Origin: Fimbriimonadaceae bacterium
Lineage (GTDB): Bacteria > Armatimonadota > Fimbriimonadia > Fimbriimonadales > Fimbriimonadaceae
Length of the DNA: 9,510 bases
Reading direction: 5' to 3'
Assembly: GCA_014380605.1 (NCBI GenBank)
Contig: JACMJO010000497.1
Location: 1 to 9,510, forward strand
Positions 1 through 5,861 of the stretch are shown in pieces. The translations under genes were made by a program, and so were the position numbers. Each line of letters begins with the position of its first letter. The stretch's first letter is position 1. A model generated the notes under the pieces. It had not been told where the DNA came from and ran no database searches. It saw nothing but the letters and a program-made list of their open reading frames with translations.

Positions 1-803
1 CTCGTGTTTTGAATCTTCAGCGCCTTCTCAAGCGCAACCGCAGGGTCGTTCATCGCGCCCTCTAGGATGGCGGCAAGGTCTGAGTTCATTCCCGGAATCT
101 CGCTGACCGCTCGGTAATAGTCGTCCGCGATGGGCCGGCACTCGGCGGGCGGCGGGTAATTTCTGAAGTCGGCAATGAGCTGATTCCACTCCGGGCGCAT
201 GGCGTCGAAACTCACTTTCGCGGTTTGGGACGGCCCGGTGTCGCCACCTTCATCTTCGCCGTTCAGCAGTCCCATGCCTCCGCCCAGGACCTTCATTTGC
301 TGCATCAGAATGGCCATTTGGGACAGCTGCTTGAGGGAAAGGTCGTTCTTTCGCCGCTCGATTTTCTCCAAGTGTTCGAGCCAACGGCGGATGTCGTCCG
401 GCATCTCGATGCGCTCGGCGGTTCGGTTCAGGATCGGCGGAGGTTGACTGCCTTCGGCTTTTAGCAGATCGGGACCGTTTGCGCTTCCCTCGGCTTTGAG
501 CAGGTCTTGGTTAGGCACGTTGCCTTTTGCTTTGAGGGATTCAAGCTTGGGATTCTTGGCCCCGAATTGGAGAAAACCGCTGGCTTTCAGGCCAAAGAAG
601 ATGGCCAAAAGCATTGCCAAGGCAGTGCCGATTGCGATCCACGTGGTTTTTTTGGGGTTCGCTGCCGTCGGGTTGGGAAAGGCGGGCGCGGATTGCAGCA
701 TGGGCTGCGCGGCCACTGGCTGTGGGATTTGAATCTTCTGGCCACAGTGCATGCAAAAGGCCGCATCCGCTGGGATTCCTTTTCCGCACTTGGGACAGAA
801 CAT
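1..803 (-). CDS. Zinc-ribbon, single-pass membrane protein (3' part outside window)
   Basis: The reading frame is open from an ATG at 801-803 to the left window edge (267 codons seen, no stop), so the C-terminus is missing. The N-terminus carries a double-CxxC zinc ribbon (C3-P-K-C6 and C17-M-H-C20), typical of small bacterial zinc_ribbon proteins. A Pro/Ala-rich linker follows, then one hydrophobic segment at about residues 54-76 with KK just before it, so the ribbon is probably cytoplasmic. Residues 89-119 hold 2.5 copies of a 12-residue repeat (LLKAEGSANGPD and variants). The rest is a mostly helical, presumably extracytoplasmic region with a Gly/Met-rich stretch (residues 170-180). A TTG six codons upstream (giving MERQIGM) is an alternative start; GGAG lies 12 nt before the ATG. 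Molecular function is unknown. The family name rests only on the zinc ribbon plus membrane span. Confident that it is a real gene, not of its role. Confidence 0.85.
   Translation of the reverse strand, partial: MFCPKCGKGIPADAAFCMHCGQKIQIPQPVAAQPMLQSAPAFPNPTAANPKKTTWIAIGTALAMLLAIFFGLKASGFLQFGAKNPKLESLKAKGNVPNQDLLKAEGSANGPDLLKAEGSQPPPILNRTAERIEMPDDIRRWLEHLEKIERRKNDLSLKQLSQMAILMQQMKVLGGGMGLLNGEDEGGDTGPSQTAKVSFDAMRPEWNQLIADFRNYPPPAECRPIADDYYRAVSEIPGMNSDLAAILEGAMNDPAVALEKALKIQNT
447..539 (-). repeat. Tandem 36-bp repeat inside the zinc-ribbon gene
   Basis: On the minus strand, codons 89-119 of the zinc-ribbon gene encode SLKAKGNVPNQD, LLKAEGSANGPD and LLKAEGS in a row. That is two 12-residue units plus a partial third. 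The repeated DNA core is a Leu-Leu-Lys-Ala-Glu-Gly-Ser codon string. It lies just after the membrane segment and probably forms a flexible, polar spacer; this role is inferred. Confidence 0.7.
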
Positions 804-1037
804 ACCGATTTGACGCTCCAACGACCGGACTCGATCCAGTCATTCCCTATTATCGTCCCAACAATCTGAACCCATGATGAAATCGGACCTATTTGTGAAA
901 ACAATTACCCCCCGCTAAGCGTCAAGATCGGTACAAGTCTGAGCCGATACTTAACACAAACCTGGCAAAGACGCGTGTAGGAATTCCTTTTGTCGGGACG
1001 ATCTTAATAAGGAAGGTCTCGCCGGAGGACGATCTGG
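804..1037. other. Divergent intergenic region (234 bp)
   Basis: This stretch separates the minus-strand zinc-ribbon gene from the plus-strand 180-aa gene and must hold both promoters. For the minus strand, a GATAAT-like -10 (849-854, read on the minus strand) would place transcription start about 40 nt before the ATG, but no good -35 is visible. For the plus strand, TTAACA (951-956) resembles a -35 without a convincing -10 at normal spacing. A 9-bp direct repeat, GGACGATCT, occurs at 996-1004 and 1027-1035. No RNA gene or credible short ORF was seen. Confidence 0.5.
1024..1028 (+). promoter_or_regulatory. Shine-Dalgarno of the 180-aa gene
   Basis: GGAGG lies 9 nt before the ATG at 1038. It is one of the few textbook Shine-Dalgarno sites in the window and supports that ATG as the start. 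Confidence 0.75.
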
Positions 1038-1580
1038 ATGAGAAAAGAAATTAGCGGCGAACATCCAATCTGGATGTATTTTGGACAAGCGGTTCACCAA
1101 GCAATGGTGGACAGCTTCGGCATGACCGATGAGGATGTCGAGGTCTACTTAACTGGGATGCTGGTTGAGTTCCTCCACCACGATCACCTGTATGCGATTC
1201 GCGATAGGGCGGGACGGCCGGTCGATTCCATCGCGGAGATGCTGATGGAAGGCGATATCCGGTACAACGCGCCGTCATTCGATCGAGAGCGAGAGGTCCA
1301 TCGACACATCGGCGATTTCCTCCTCTTCTCCTCGGGACTGTTTCCCGAGGTCTTGCGCGATTTGAAGCTAAGAGACTCCAGGGATCTATTGCTGGATGTG
1401 AACGAACAGGCACGCGAAAGCTATCACATCGCGTCAACGTTCGACCATGCGCCTTACACCGCAGACGCGAAGACGCTGAAGAAACTGAGCACGCAATTTG
1501 AAGCTTATCAAGCCAGCCTCATGCTGGTCAGGGCGTCGCTAGGCGGTCCTGGTGGCTGGGGCGGCGGATTCGAGGCTTAG
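1038..1580 (+). CDS. Conserved-looking protein of unknown function, 180 aa
   Basis: An ATG with a strong GGAGG 9 nt upstream opens a 180-residue frame. The protein is soluble (no signal peptide or membrane span), largely helical and rich in acidic and His residues. Visible features are a His-rich stretch FLHHDHLY near residue 46, a GDFLLFSSGLFPE segment near residue 92 that looks like a structured core, and a short Gly/Trp-rich tail (GGPGGWGGG). I do not recognise a named domain, and no catalytic motif is obvious although several His/Asp pairs could bind metal. Its TAG stop overlaps the TAA stop of the convergent regulator by sharing TTAG at 1577-1580, so the two genes have no space for a terminator between them. 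A functional link with that regulator is possible but not shown. Confidence 0.8.
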   Translation: MRKEISGEHPIWMYFGQAVHQAMVDSFGMTDEDVEVYLTGMLVEFLHHDHLYAIRDRAGRPVDSIAEMLMEGDIRYNAPSFDREREVHRHIGDFLLFSSGLFPEVLRDLKLRDSRDLLLDVNEQARESYHIASTFDHAPYTADAKTLKKLSTQFEAYQASLMLVRASLGGPGGWGGGFEA

Positions 1581-2224
1581 TCCTCTGGTTCTACTATTGG
1601 CTTGTCGCCCAGTTCGTGGCCGGTCAACTCTTGGTAACGTCTTTCGCTTTCACCCTTGGTTGGCGACATGTACGTCGAGACGTTGACCTGAATGCCCGCA
1701 GGGTCACTGAGAGGGACAAACTCGTACACGACATCGGCAAGCTTTCTTCTCAACTTTGCAATCTGATCCGGGGCTAGCCTTATGGTCGACCTTCTGTACA
1801 ACTGAAGCTGATAGAAGTCGTGCTCGATATTCGAGACGGCATAGACAGCTTCTCGCTCGCGTGAGGTGTACCGCTGAATCGCGGTAAAGCCTTTGTGGAT
1901 GGCTTCCAAGTAGTCCGGCTCGTATGGCGGCCGTGGCGTGTACCCGTTTATGATCTTGTGGACATAAGCGTCCTCGGTTCGAGCCTTTCGCTTTCGCGTT
2001 TCGACCGCGATTAGCATGTCGGCCTTCAGGAGTTCGTTGACGTGGTATCGGACAGTAGCCGCGCCGCGACTGATGGCCTTTGCCACATCGGCGGTGGACA
2101 TTGGTTCGTCGGTCGAGAAGGTCCAATAGACCTCTGCTCGTACCACGGACGCCAACGCCCTGACCTGAGCAAGGTCAAACAAGGCTTCTTCGATTTGCCC
2201 AGGCCATTTTGGTTTTTCAGCCAT
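1577..2224 (-). CDS. Winged helix-turn-helix (ArsR-like) transcriptional regulator, 215 aa
   Basis: The N-terminal third is a winged-helix DNA-binding domain of the ArsR/HTH_20 type. A helix at residues 11-33 precedes the HTH at about 43-71 (STADVAKAISRGAATVRYHV, then NELLKADML). A basic wing follows (TRKRKARTED, about 76-85). Such proteins usually bind palindromic operators as dimers. The C-terminal part (about 95-215) resembles an uncharacterised all-alpha effector or dimerisation region, with no Cys/His metal-sensor motif, so metal sensing is not supported. The ATG has no clear Shine-Dalgarno. A GATAAA hexamer 10 nt upstream could be a -10 giving a nearly leaderless mRNA. A palindrome at 2348-2358 is a candidate operator. 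The gene is convergent with the 180-aa gene, with overlapping stops. The DNA-binding assignment is firm; target and ligand are unknown. Confidence 0.85.
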   Translation of the reverse strand: MAEKPKWPGQIEEALFDLAQVRALASVVRAEVYWTFSTDEPMSTADVAKAISRGAATVRYHVNELLKADMLIAVETRKRKARTEDAYVHKIINGYTPRPPYEPDYLEAIHKGFTAIQRYTSREREAVYAVSNIEHDFYQLQLYRRSTIRLAPDQIAKLRRKLADVVYEFVPLSDPAGIQVNVSTYMSPTKGESERRYQELTGHELGDKPIVEPED

Positions 2225-2347
2225 CCTTGACAGTTTTATCCCTTTTGGCGAATTGCGTGCATCTGTCCGTTCTGCCCTTCAACTAGGCGTGGGCTTGGCG
2301 GCTTCCTACTAATTTCAAAACGCTTTCTCCTTTCAAAAAACAGATGG

Positions 2348-2358
2348 CCGTTTAACGG
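2348..2358. promoter_or_regulatory. Palindrome, possible operator
   Basis: CCGTTTAACGG is a perfect 5+1+5 palindrome about 125 bp upstream of the regulator start. Winged-helix dimers bind such sites, so autoregulation is possible. The assignment is inference from symmetry and position only. Confidence 0.3.
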
Positions 2359-2415
2359 TCGGCACACCACCAGTATAGACGAAACAAGGAAGTATTTTCA
2401 AACATAGGTGAGTTT

Positions 2416-2429
2416 GGGCCTTATGGCCC
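2416..2429. repeat. Short inverted repeat (hairpin) upstream of the tRNA-Sec promoter
   Basis: GGGCC and GGCCC flank a TTAT loop. Outer T·G and T-A pairs could extend the stem to 7 bp. It lies about 25 bp upstream of the -10 box. It may be a terminator remnant, a protein-binding site, or chance; no T tract follows it. Confidence 0.4.
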
Positions 2430-2454
2430 GATCTGGTGAATGGAACCTAGCTCG

Positions 2455-2460
2455 TATAAT
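2455..2460 (+). promoter_or_regulatory. -10 box of the tRNA-Sec promoter
   Basis: A perfect sigma-70 TATAAT ends 5 nt before the first base of the tRNA. No good TTGACA-like -35 is present at 16-18 bp (the best fits are TCTGGT or CTGGTG near 2432-2438). At usual spacing, transcription would begin within a base or two of the mature tRNA 5' end, leaving little or no 5' leader. Confidence 0.6.
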
Positions 2461-2465
2461 GAGTT

Positions 2466-2561
2466 GGGGGCGAATGGGGGCTGGTGTCCCTCCCGGTCTT
2501 CAAAACCGTGTGTGGCGTCGAAAAGGCGCTTGGTGGGTTCGATTCCTACACGCTCCCGCCA
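2466..2561 (+). tRNA. selC: Selenocysteine tRNA, anticodon TCA
   Basis: This 96-nt gene inserts selenocysteine at UGA codons together with SelA, SelB and SelD. The acceptor arm is 8 positions long (2466-2473 with 2550-2557: seven pairs including one G·T, and an A·A at the eighth). The linker AT is followed by a 6-bp D stem (2476-2481/2486-2491) closing a 4-nt TGGT loop, a hallmark of bacterial tRNA-Sec. The anticodon loop is CTTCAAA with anticodon TCA at 2500-2502. The outer anticodon-stem pair is C·T. A long variable arm has a stem at 2514-2519/2525-2530 and loop GAAAA. The T arm is 5 bp with loop TTCGATT, and discriminator G precedes an encoded CCA (2559-2561). The layout matches E. coli selC. 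A TATAAT sits directly upstream. No selA, selB, selD or selenoprotein gene is visible in the window. Confidence 0.95.
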
Positions 2562-2577
2562 AGGCTCAGAGCTTTGG
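2559..2577. repeat. Inverted repeat spanning tRNA CCA end and hydrolase stop codon
   Basis: CCAAGGCT and AGCTTTGG flank CAG, giving an 8-bp stem with one G·T pair. The left arm begins with the tRNA CCA, and the hydrolase TGA (2566-2568) lies partly in the stem. There is no T tract on either strand, so it is not a classical terminator. It could mark 3' processing or slow polymerase between convergent transcripts. Confidence 0.4.
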
Positions 2578-3243
2578 AAGGATTGGCTCGATCGCCTTTT
2601 TCCAGATCGCGTAGCCCTTTGCGTTCATGTGGAGCTGATCTTCGACAAACAGCTCGGGGCGCGGCTTGCCGTCTGGTGTCAGCATCTGCTTAAACACGTT
2701 CACGAAAATCAGGTCCTTGCCCTCTCCTGCATAGGTCTCGATCTGGACGTTCGCGCTTCGTATCACATCCACCTTGTCCCAGCGCGACGGCGCTGGTGTG
2801 ATCGAGATGTAGGCAATTGGAACAGAAGGCAACTTCTCCCGCACTTTTCCCACGAAGGCTTTGTAGTCCGCGAAAACGGTATTGGCAGACTTTCCGCCCG
2901 CGATGTCGTTCGTGCCCGCAAAGAACACCACCATCTTCGGTTCGTATGGAGTCACGATTCGGTGTGCGAACCGAACGCTATCGCTCACTTGCGATCCGCC
3001 AAACCCTCGATTGATGACGTTGTGGTCGGGAAAGTCCTTCTTAAGCGTTTTCCAGAGGACGATGCTTGAGCTTCCAACGAAGACGATTCCCCCTTTTTTC
3101 GGAGGGTTCTTCGCATCTTCTGCTTCGAATTTTAGGATGTCGGCTTCGAAGGGTACAGGGCTTTGAGACTGTTGCTTGGCGGCGATTCCCGGAGCCAGAA
3201 CGGCCATAGTTGCGAGCGTTGCTAGTCCGAGCTTTCTCATCAT
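2566..3243 (-). CDS. Secreted SGNH/GDSL-family hydrolase, 225 aa
   Basis: This is an SGNH hydrolase (esterase or acetylhydrolase fold). Counting from the ATG at 3243, residues 1-23 form a signal peptide (MMRKL, then a hydrophobic run ending near AAKQQ), so the enzyme is probably exported. Block I is FVGSSSIVLW, with the nucleophile Ser near residue 59; the GDS motif appears as GSS, as in some SGNH subfamilies. Block II is NRGFGGS (oxyanion Gly). Block III is FAGTNDIA (Asn112). Block V is DQLHMN, with catalytic Asp202 and His205. All four signature residues are present, so activity is expected. Likely substrates are acetylated carbohydrates or other small esters; this is not fixed by the sequence. 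A frame extension to 3294 would overlap the upstream gene and lose the signal peptide position, so the ATG at 3243 (or the next codon, 3240) is preferred. Last gene of a three-gene unit, 38 bp after the oxygenase. Confidence 0.9.
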   Translation of the reverse strand: MMRKLGLATLATMAVLAPGIAAKQQSQSPVPFEADILKFEAEDAKNPPKKGGIVFVGSSSIVLWKTLKKDFPDHNVINRGFGGSQVSDSVRFAHRIVTPYEPKMVVFFAGTNDIAGGKSANTVFADYKAFVGKVREKLPSVPIAYISITPAPSRWDKVDVIRSANVQIETYAGEGKDLIFVNVFKQMLTPDGKPRPELFVEDQLHMNAKGYAIWKKAIEPILPKL

Positions 3244-3281
3244 GCTTAATCTTGTCTGATTTCGTTTTCCAAGTCTGGCCG

Positions 3282-4133
3282 CTAAGCGGGCCACAAGACT
3301 GGACAGACCTCGGGATCGGTGTAATCGGGTCTGCCATCTGCCTTCCGCACGAGCCAGTCGTTGTCGTGGGCGGCAATTCTGCCGTCTTCATAGGCGTGCC
3401 ACTTCCACCGGTTGGCATCATCCTGCAGATGCACCGCAATCGACCTCCGGGAATGATCGCTTAGATTCGGGCCGCTCCCATGAATGGTAAGGCAGTGGTG
3501 GAAGCTGACCTCGCCTGCTTTGAGCTCGACCGGAACCTTCACGATCTCTGCCCCGCCGGTCACAAACCTCTTCTCCAGCCCCTCAAGGTCGTTGCTGAAG
3601 AAGTCTAGATGCGCCGTGTTATCGGGCCATCGATGGCTACCGTCGATCATGCTGATCGTTCCCATCTCGGCGGTGCAATCGTGAAACGGAACCCAAGCCG
3701 TGAGCATCTTGGGCGAGGAGCACGTCTTCCAGTACCCATAGTCCGTGTGCCATCCGACTCTAGCCACCACATCACCCTTTTCGACTGGCTTGCAAAGCAG
3801 TTGGTCATGCCAAAGCCGAATGCTAGGCGAACCCGCGAGCTTGGCGGCAATCGCGCCGATTATCGGGCTACGGACGATATCGATCAGCCCTTGCTTGCGA
3901 AAACTGGCATGGTCGTTCTTCCGCATCGTCTCGCCGTCTGCGGCTGTCCAGCCGGCAAACCTTTGGCCGTTTACAGGAGGAAAATCGAATTGTCCGGCAT
4001 AGAACTCGTCCTGCGCCCGCTTGGCCGCTTCGATCCGGTCGTCGGTGAAAATCTTTCGACTCTTGTACCAACCGTGGTCTTGGAAGAATCGAACCTCATC
4101 GTCGGTAGGCAGTAAGCGCTCCATATCGGACAT
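3282..4133 (-). CDS. Phytanoyl-CoA dioxygenase (PhyH) family oxygenase, 283 aa
   Basis: A member of the PhyH branch of Fe(II)/2-oxoglutarate-dependent oxygenases, which hydroxylate small substrates with O2 and 2-oxoglutarate. The double-stranded beta-helix motif is complete: GWHTDYGYW supplies His129 and Asp131, ITIHGSG-like CLTIHGSG supplies His218, and R229/R230 in DHSRRSIAVHL is positioned to bind the 2-oxoglutarate carboxylate. The segment AWVPFHDCTAEMGTISMIDG (about residues 146-165) is typical of the family. No signal peptide or membrane span, so cytoplasmic. Length matches the family. The substrate is unknown; bacterial relatives act on very diverse compounds. It starts 15 bp after the DUF5107 gene, implying co-transcription. 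No clear Shine-Dalgarno; a second ATG at 4124 is possible. Confidence 0.9.
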   Translation of the reverse strand: MSDMERLLPTDDEVRFFQDHGWYKSRKIFTDDRIEAAKRAQDEFYAGQFDFPPVNGQRFAGWTAADGETMRKNDHASFRKQGLIDIVRSPIIGAIAAKLAGSPSIRLWHDQLLCKPVEKGDVVARVGWHTDYGYWKTCSSPKMLTAWVPFHDCTAEMGTISMIDGSHRWPDNTAHLDFFSNDLEGLEKRFVTGGAEIVKVPVELKAGEVSFHHCLTIHGSGPNLSDHSRRSIAVHLQDDANRWKWHAYEDGRIAAHDNDWLVRKADGRPDYTDPEVCPVLWPA

Positions 4134-4148
4134 AAAGCCGAGTTTGAC

Positions 4149-5861
4149 CTAAGTTCTGGAGGTTATCGCCAACATCCTCGCTAAACTGCCGTCGGCAGGG
4201 AACCTCTTGGCAAGGTGTTCGAGAGCTTGGATTTCCACCGGTCGCCACGGATAGGGCGGTTCCGCTTGTTGGCGAACCGCGAGTTGAACCTGTTCCGCAG
4301 CTTGAACCTCCATTCGACTTCCCATCAGGTACGCGTAAGCAAGCAGGTAACGAAGCATCGGCATATCCAGGTGTCGGATCGACTCGTCGATCCACTTTGA
4401 CGCTTCTTCGAGCAAGTTTGCCTCTATGAGCAGGCAGGCAATCTCTATGAAAGTCTCGGGAGCCTCTTCCAGTGGATTCAAGACGGCCGATTTCTCCCTG
4501 GCTTGCGATGGACTTGCCAAGTAACTCTCAGCCCGCAACGCGGGTTCCAGCGGGGCCAGGAAGTGAGCATTGAGGAGTTCGGGACGATCTTCTTCGACAT
4601 TGCCGGCAAGTCGTTCGGCAACCGCCTTGATCCACCATGTAAGGTGGTCTTCCGCATTGAACAGAAGAGATTGTTCAAAGCAAGCCGCCGCTTTTGAATA
4701 CTCTCGCTCGGTCAATTTTTCATAGCCTAGTTGGAGGTGGGCCAAGTGGCGATGAGCGATCGCGAACGTTTCTTCCTGTAGCCGGGAAGAGTCCAGTTCC
4801 TGCGGCGGCAGTTCGACGGCCTTACGAGACCCAGCGTAAACCGGGCCAAGTTCGGTGGCACGGATTAGCTCCGTTTTCCTGGCGTCCAGGACAACCAGTT
4901 CGACAATCCCATCGGGGACTGATTCAAGGGAAAAGCTAGCTAGGTGCTCGGGGCGGAGATCGGCGGGCAGTTCTAGGCTGGCATCGCTCGATGTCCTCAC
5001 CACGATTTTGCCGCCCAGAATCTCGCGGGACGACTGGATGTTCAGAGAATCGCGGCTCCAACCAACCGCCAAACTTTGGCTCGCGTTCTTAAGGTCTGCG
5101 ACACCTTTGAACGGGTACAGCCGGACCGACCAGGAATCGAGTTGACGAGGCGCGAGGTAACGCATGCGGTCGAACCGGTGCAAGGATCCGCCCTCGGCGT
5201 GAGCAAATTGGGTTTCGGCGGGTACCGCAAGGAGGCCGTTGGCGGTTAGCCAGGCGGAATCGCTTCGAATCCAGTCAACTTGCCCAAACGAGAAACCGCC
5301 GTTGTAGGGGTTCGGTCTCAAGGTTCGGTTGAAGGCCCGTACCTCAATCTCGATGCAAGCTTCGTCTGGAGGCATCGAATAGCGAACATTGAGGCTAAGG
5401 CCGTTACCGCAAAGCTCGCCCCACCATAGTCCGGCAGGCCCCTCGTCGTCATCGCTGAAGTCTGGCGAACTCGACACCAAGCCCATAGAGTTCAGCCGAG
5501 GGCCAAATCCGGTCAGGATTTCTAGTCCGGCATTGCACGCGACGCCTCGATTGCCACCCTTTGAGAGAGCAAGCTTCGATGCATAGGGCCAGACATCGGT
5601 TTGGGTTCGCTTGTCCTCGAGTCTCAGGATTCGTCCGCCTAGCTCGGGGATGATCGTGGCTCTTAGGAACGGGTTCTCCAGAATCACGACTCGGAAGGTC
5701 TTTTGGTCAGATCGACCTGTAAGCGACAGGCTTGGATAGGGATAGCTTTCCGGTGTTGGCGGTCCTGCCTCGAGAAGCTCAATGGTTAGGTCTACGGACT
5801 CCTCAGCTAGGTCGACAGGCATAGAATTTGGAGTGGCTAGGTTACCCTTGGTACAATGCAT
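4149..5861 (-). CDS. DUF5107-type (aldose-epimerase-like) protein with C-terminal TPR helices, about 570 aa
   Basis: The N-terminal part resembles DUF5107 proteins, which have a galactose-mutarotase-like beta-sandwich. The signature is YPYPSLSL followed by ENPFLRATIIPELGGRILRL (about residues 62-81 from the ATG used here) and DKRTQTDVWPYASK. The frame is then beta-rich to about residue 345. From about 370 it becomes helical, with a tetratricopeptide-like unit (HLQLGYEKLTEREYSKAAAC, then FEQSL) and further helical pairs to the C-terminus. Such architecture suggests carbohydrate binding or processing plus a protein-interaction scaffold. No signal peptide or transmembrane segment. The start is uncertain: TTG at 5903, ATG at 5861 and ATG at 5822 are all in frame and none has a good Shine-Dalgarno. 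The ATG at 5861 overlaps the divergent plus-strand start; the ATG at 5822 would leave about 40 bp for promoters and still keep the recognisable domain. First gene of the minus-strand trio. Function beyond the fold is unknown. Confidence 0.8.
   Translation of the reverse strand: MHCTKGNLATPNSMPVDLAEESVDLTIELLEAGPPTPESYPYPSLSLTGRSDQKTFRVVILENPFLRATIIPELGGRILRLEDKRTQTDVWPYASKLALSKGGNRGVACNAGLEILTGFGPRLNSMGLVSSSPDFSDDDEGPAGLWWGELCGNGLSLNVRYSMPPDEACIEIEVRAFNRTLRPNPYNGGFSFGQVDWIRSDSAWLTANGLLAVPAETQFAHAEGGSLHRFDRMRYLAPRQLDSWSVRLYPFKGVADLKNASQSLAVGWSRDSLNIQSSREILGGKIVVRTSSDASLELPADLRPEHLASFSLESVPDGIVELVVLDARKTELIRATELGPVYAGSRKAVELPPQELDSSRLQEETFAIAHRHLAHLQLGYEKLTEREYSKAAACFEQSLLFNAEDHLTWWIKAVAERLAGNVEEDRPELLNAHFLAPLEPALRAESYLASPSQAREKSAVLNPLEEAPETFIEIACLLIEANLLEEASKWIDESIRHLDMPMLRYLLAYAYLMGSRMEVQAAEQVQLAVRQQAEPPYPWRPVEIQALEHLAKRFPADGSLARMLAITSRT
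5828..5857 (+). promoter_or_regulatory. Candidate promoter for the yebC-containing unit
   Basis: TTGGAG (5828-5833), 18 bp, then TACAAT (5852-5857). The -10 matches consensus in five of six positions, the -35 in three. Transcription would begin at about 5863-5865, one to three bases before the ATG at 5866, giving an almost leaderless mRNA. No Shine-Dalgarno is present, which fits leaderless initiation. Prediction only. Confidence 0.45.

Larger units (their letters stand above)
2225..2465. other. Intergenic region between the regulator and tRNA-Sec
   Basis: These 241 bp contain the upstream region of the minus-strand regulator and the promoter of the plus-strand tRNA. Two inverted repeats are visible: CCGTTTAACGG at 2348-2358 and GGGCC-TTAT-GGCCC at 2416-2429. 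A consensus TATAAT is at 2455-2460. No credible coding frame was found. Confidence 0.55.

Noticed and set aside
507..869. Plus-strand open frames across 199-869
   Set aside because: They run antisense to the zinc-ribbon gene, whose minus-strand product has coherent CxxC, membrane and repeat features; the plus frames show no domain or ribosome site.
996..1035. Direct repeat GGACGATCT as a regulator site
   Set aside because: Nine bases, two copies, one overlapping the ribosome-binding region; chance cannot be excluded.
2466..2561. Opal suppressor tRNA-Ser or tRNA-Leu instead of tRNA-Sec
   Set aside because: The 6-bp D stem with 4-nt loop and the 8-position acceptor are specific to tRNA-Sec.
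2562..2568. TGA of the hydrolase as a selenocysteine codon
   Set aside because: The catalytic Asp/His block is already complete, and reading through leads into tRNA antisense with no protein-like sequence and no visible bSECIS.
2440..3069. 209-codon plus-strand frame over tRNA-Sec and the hydrolase
   Set aside because: It starts upstream of the tRNA, reads through it and lies antisense to a hydrolase with intact catalytic motifs, so it is a shadow frame.
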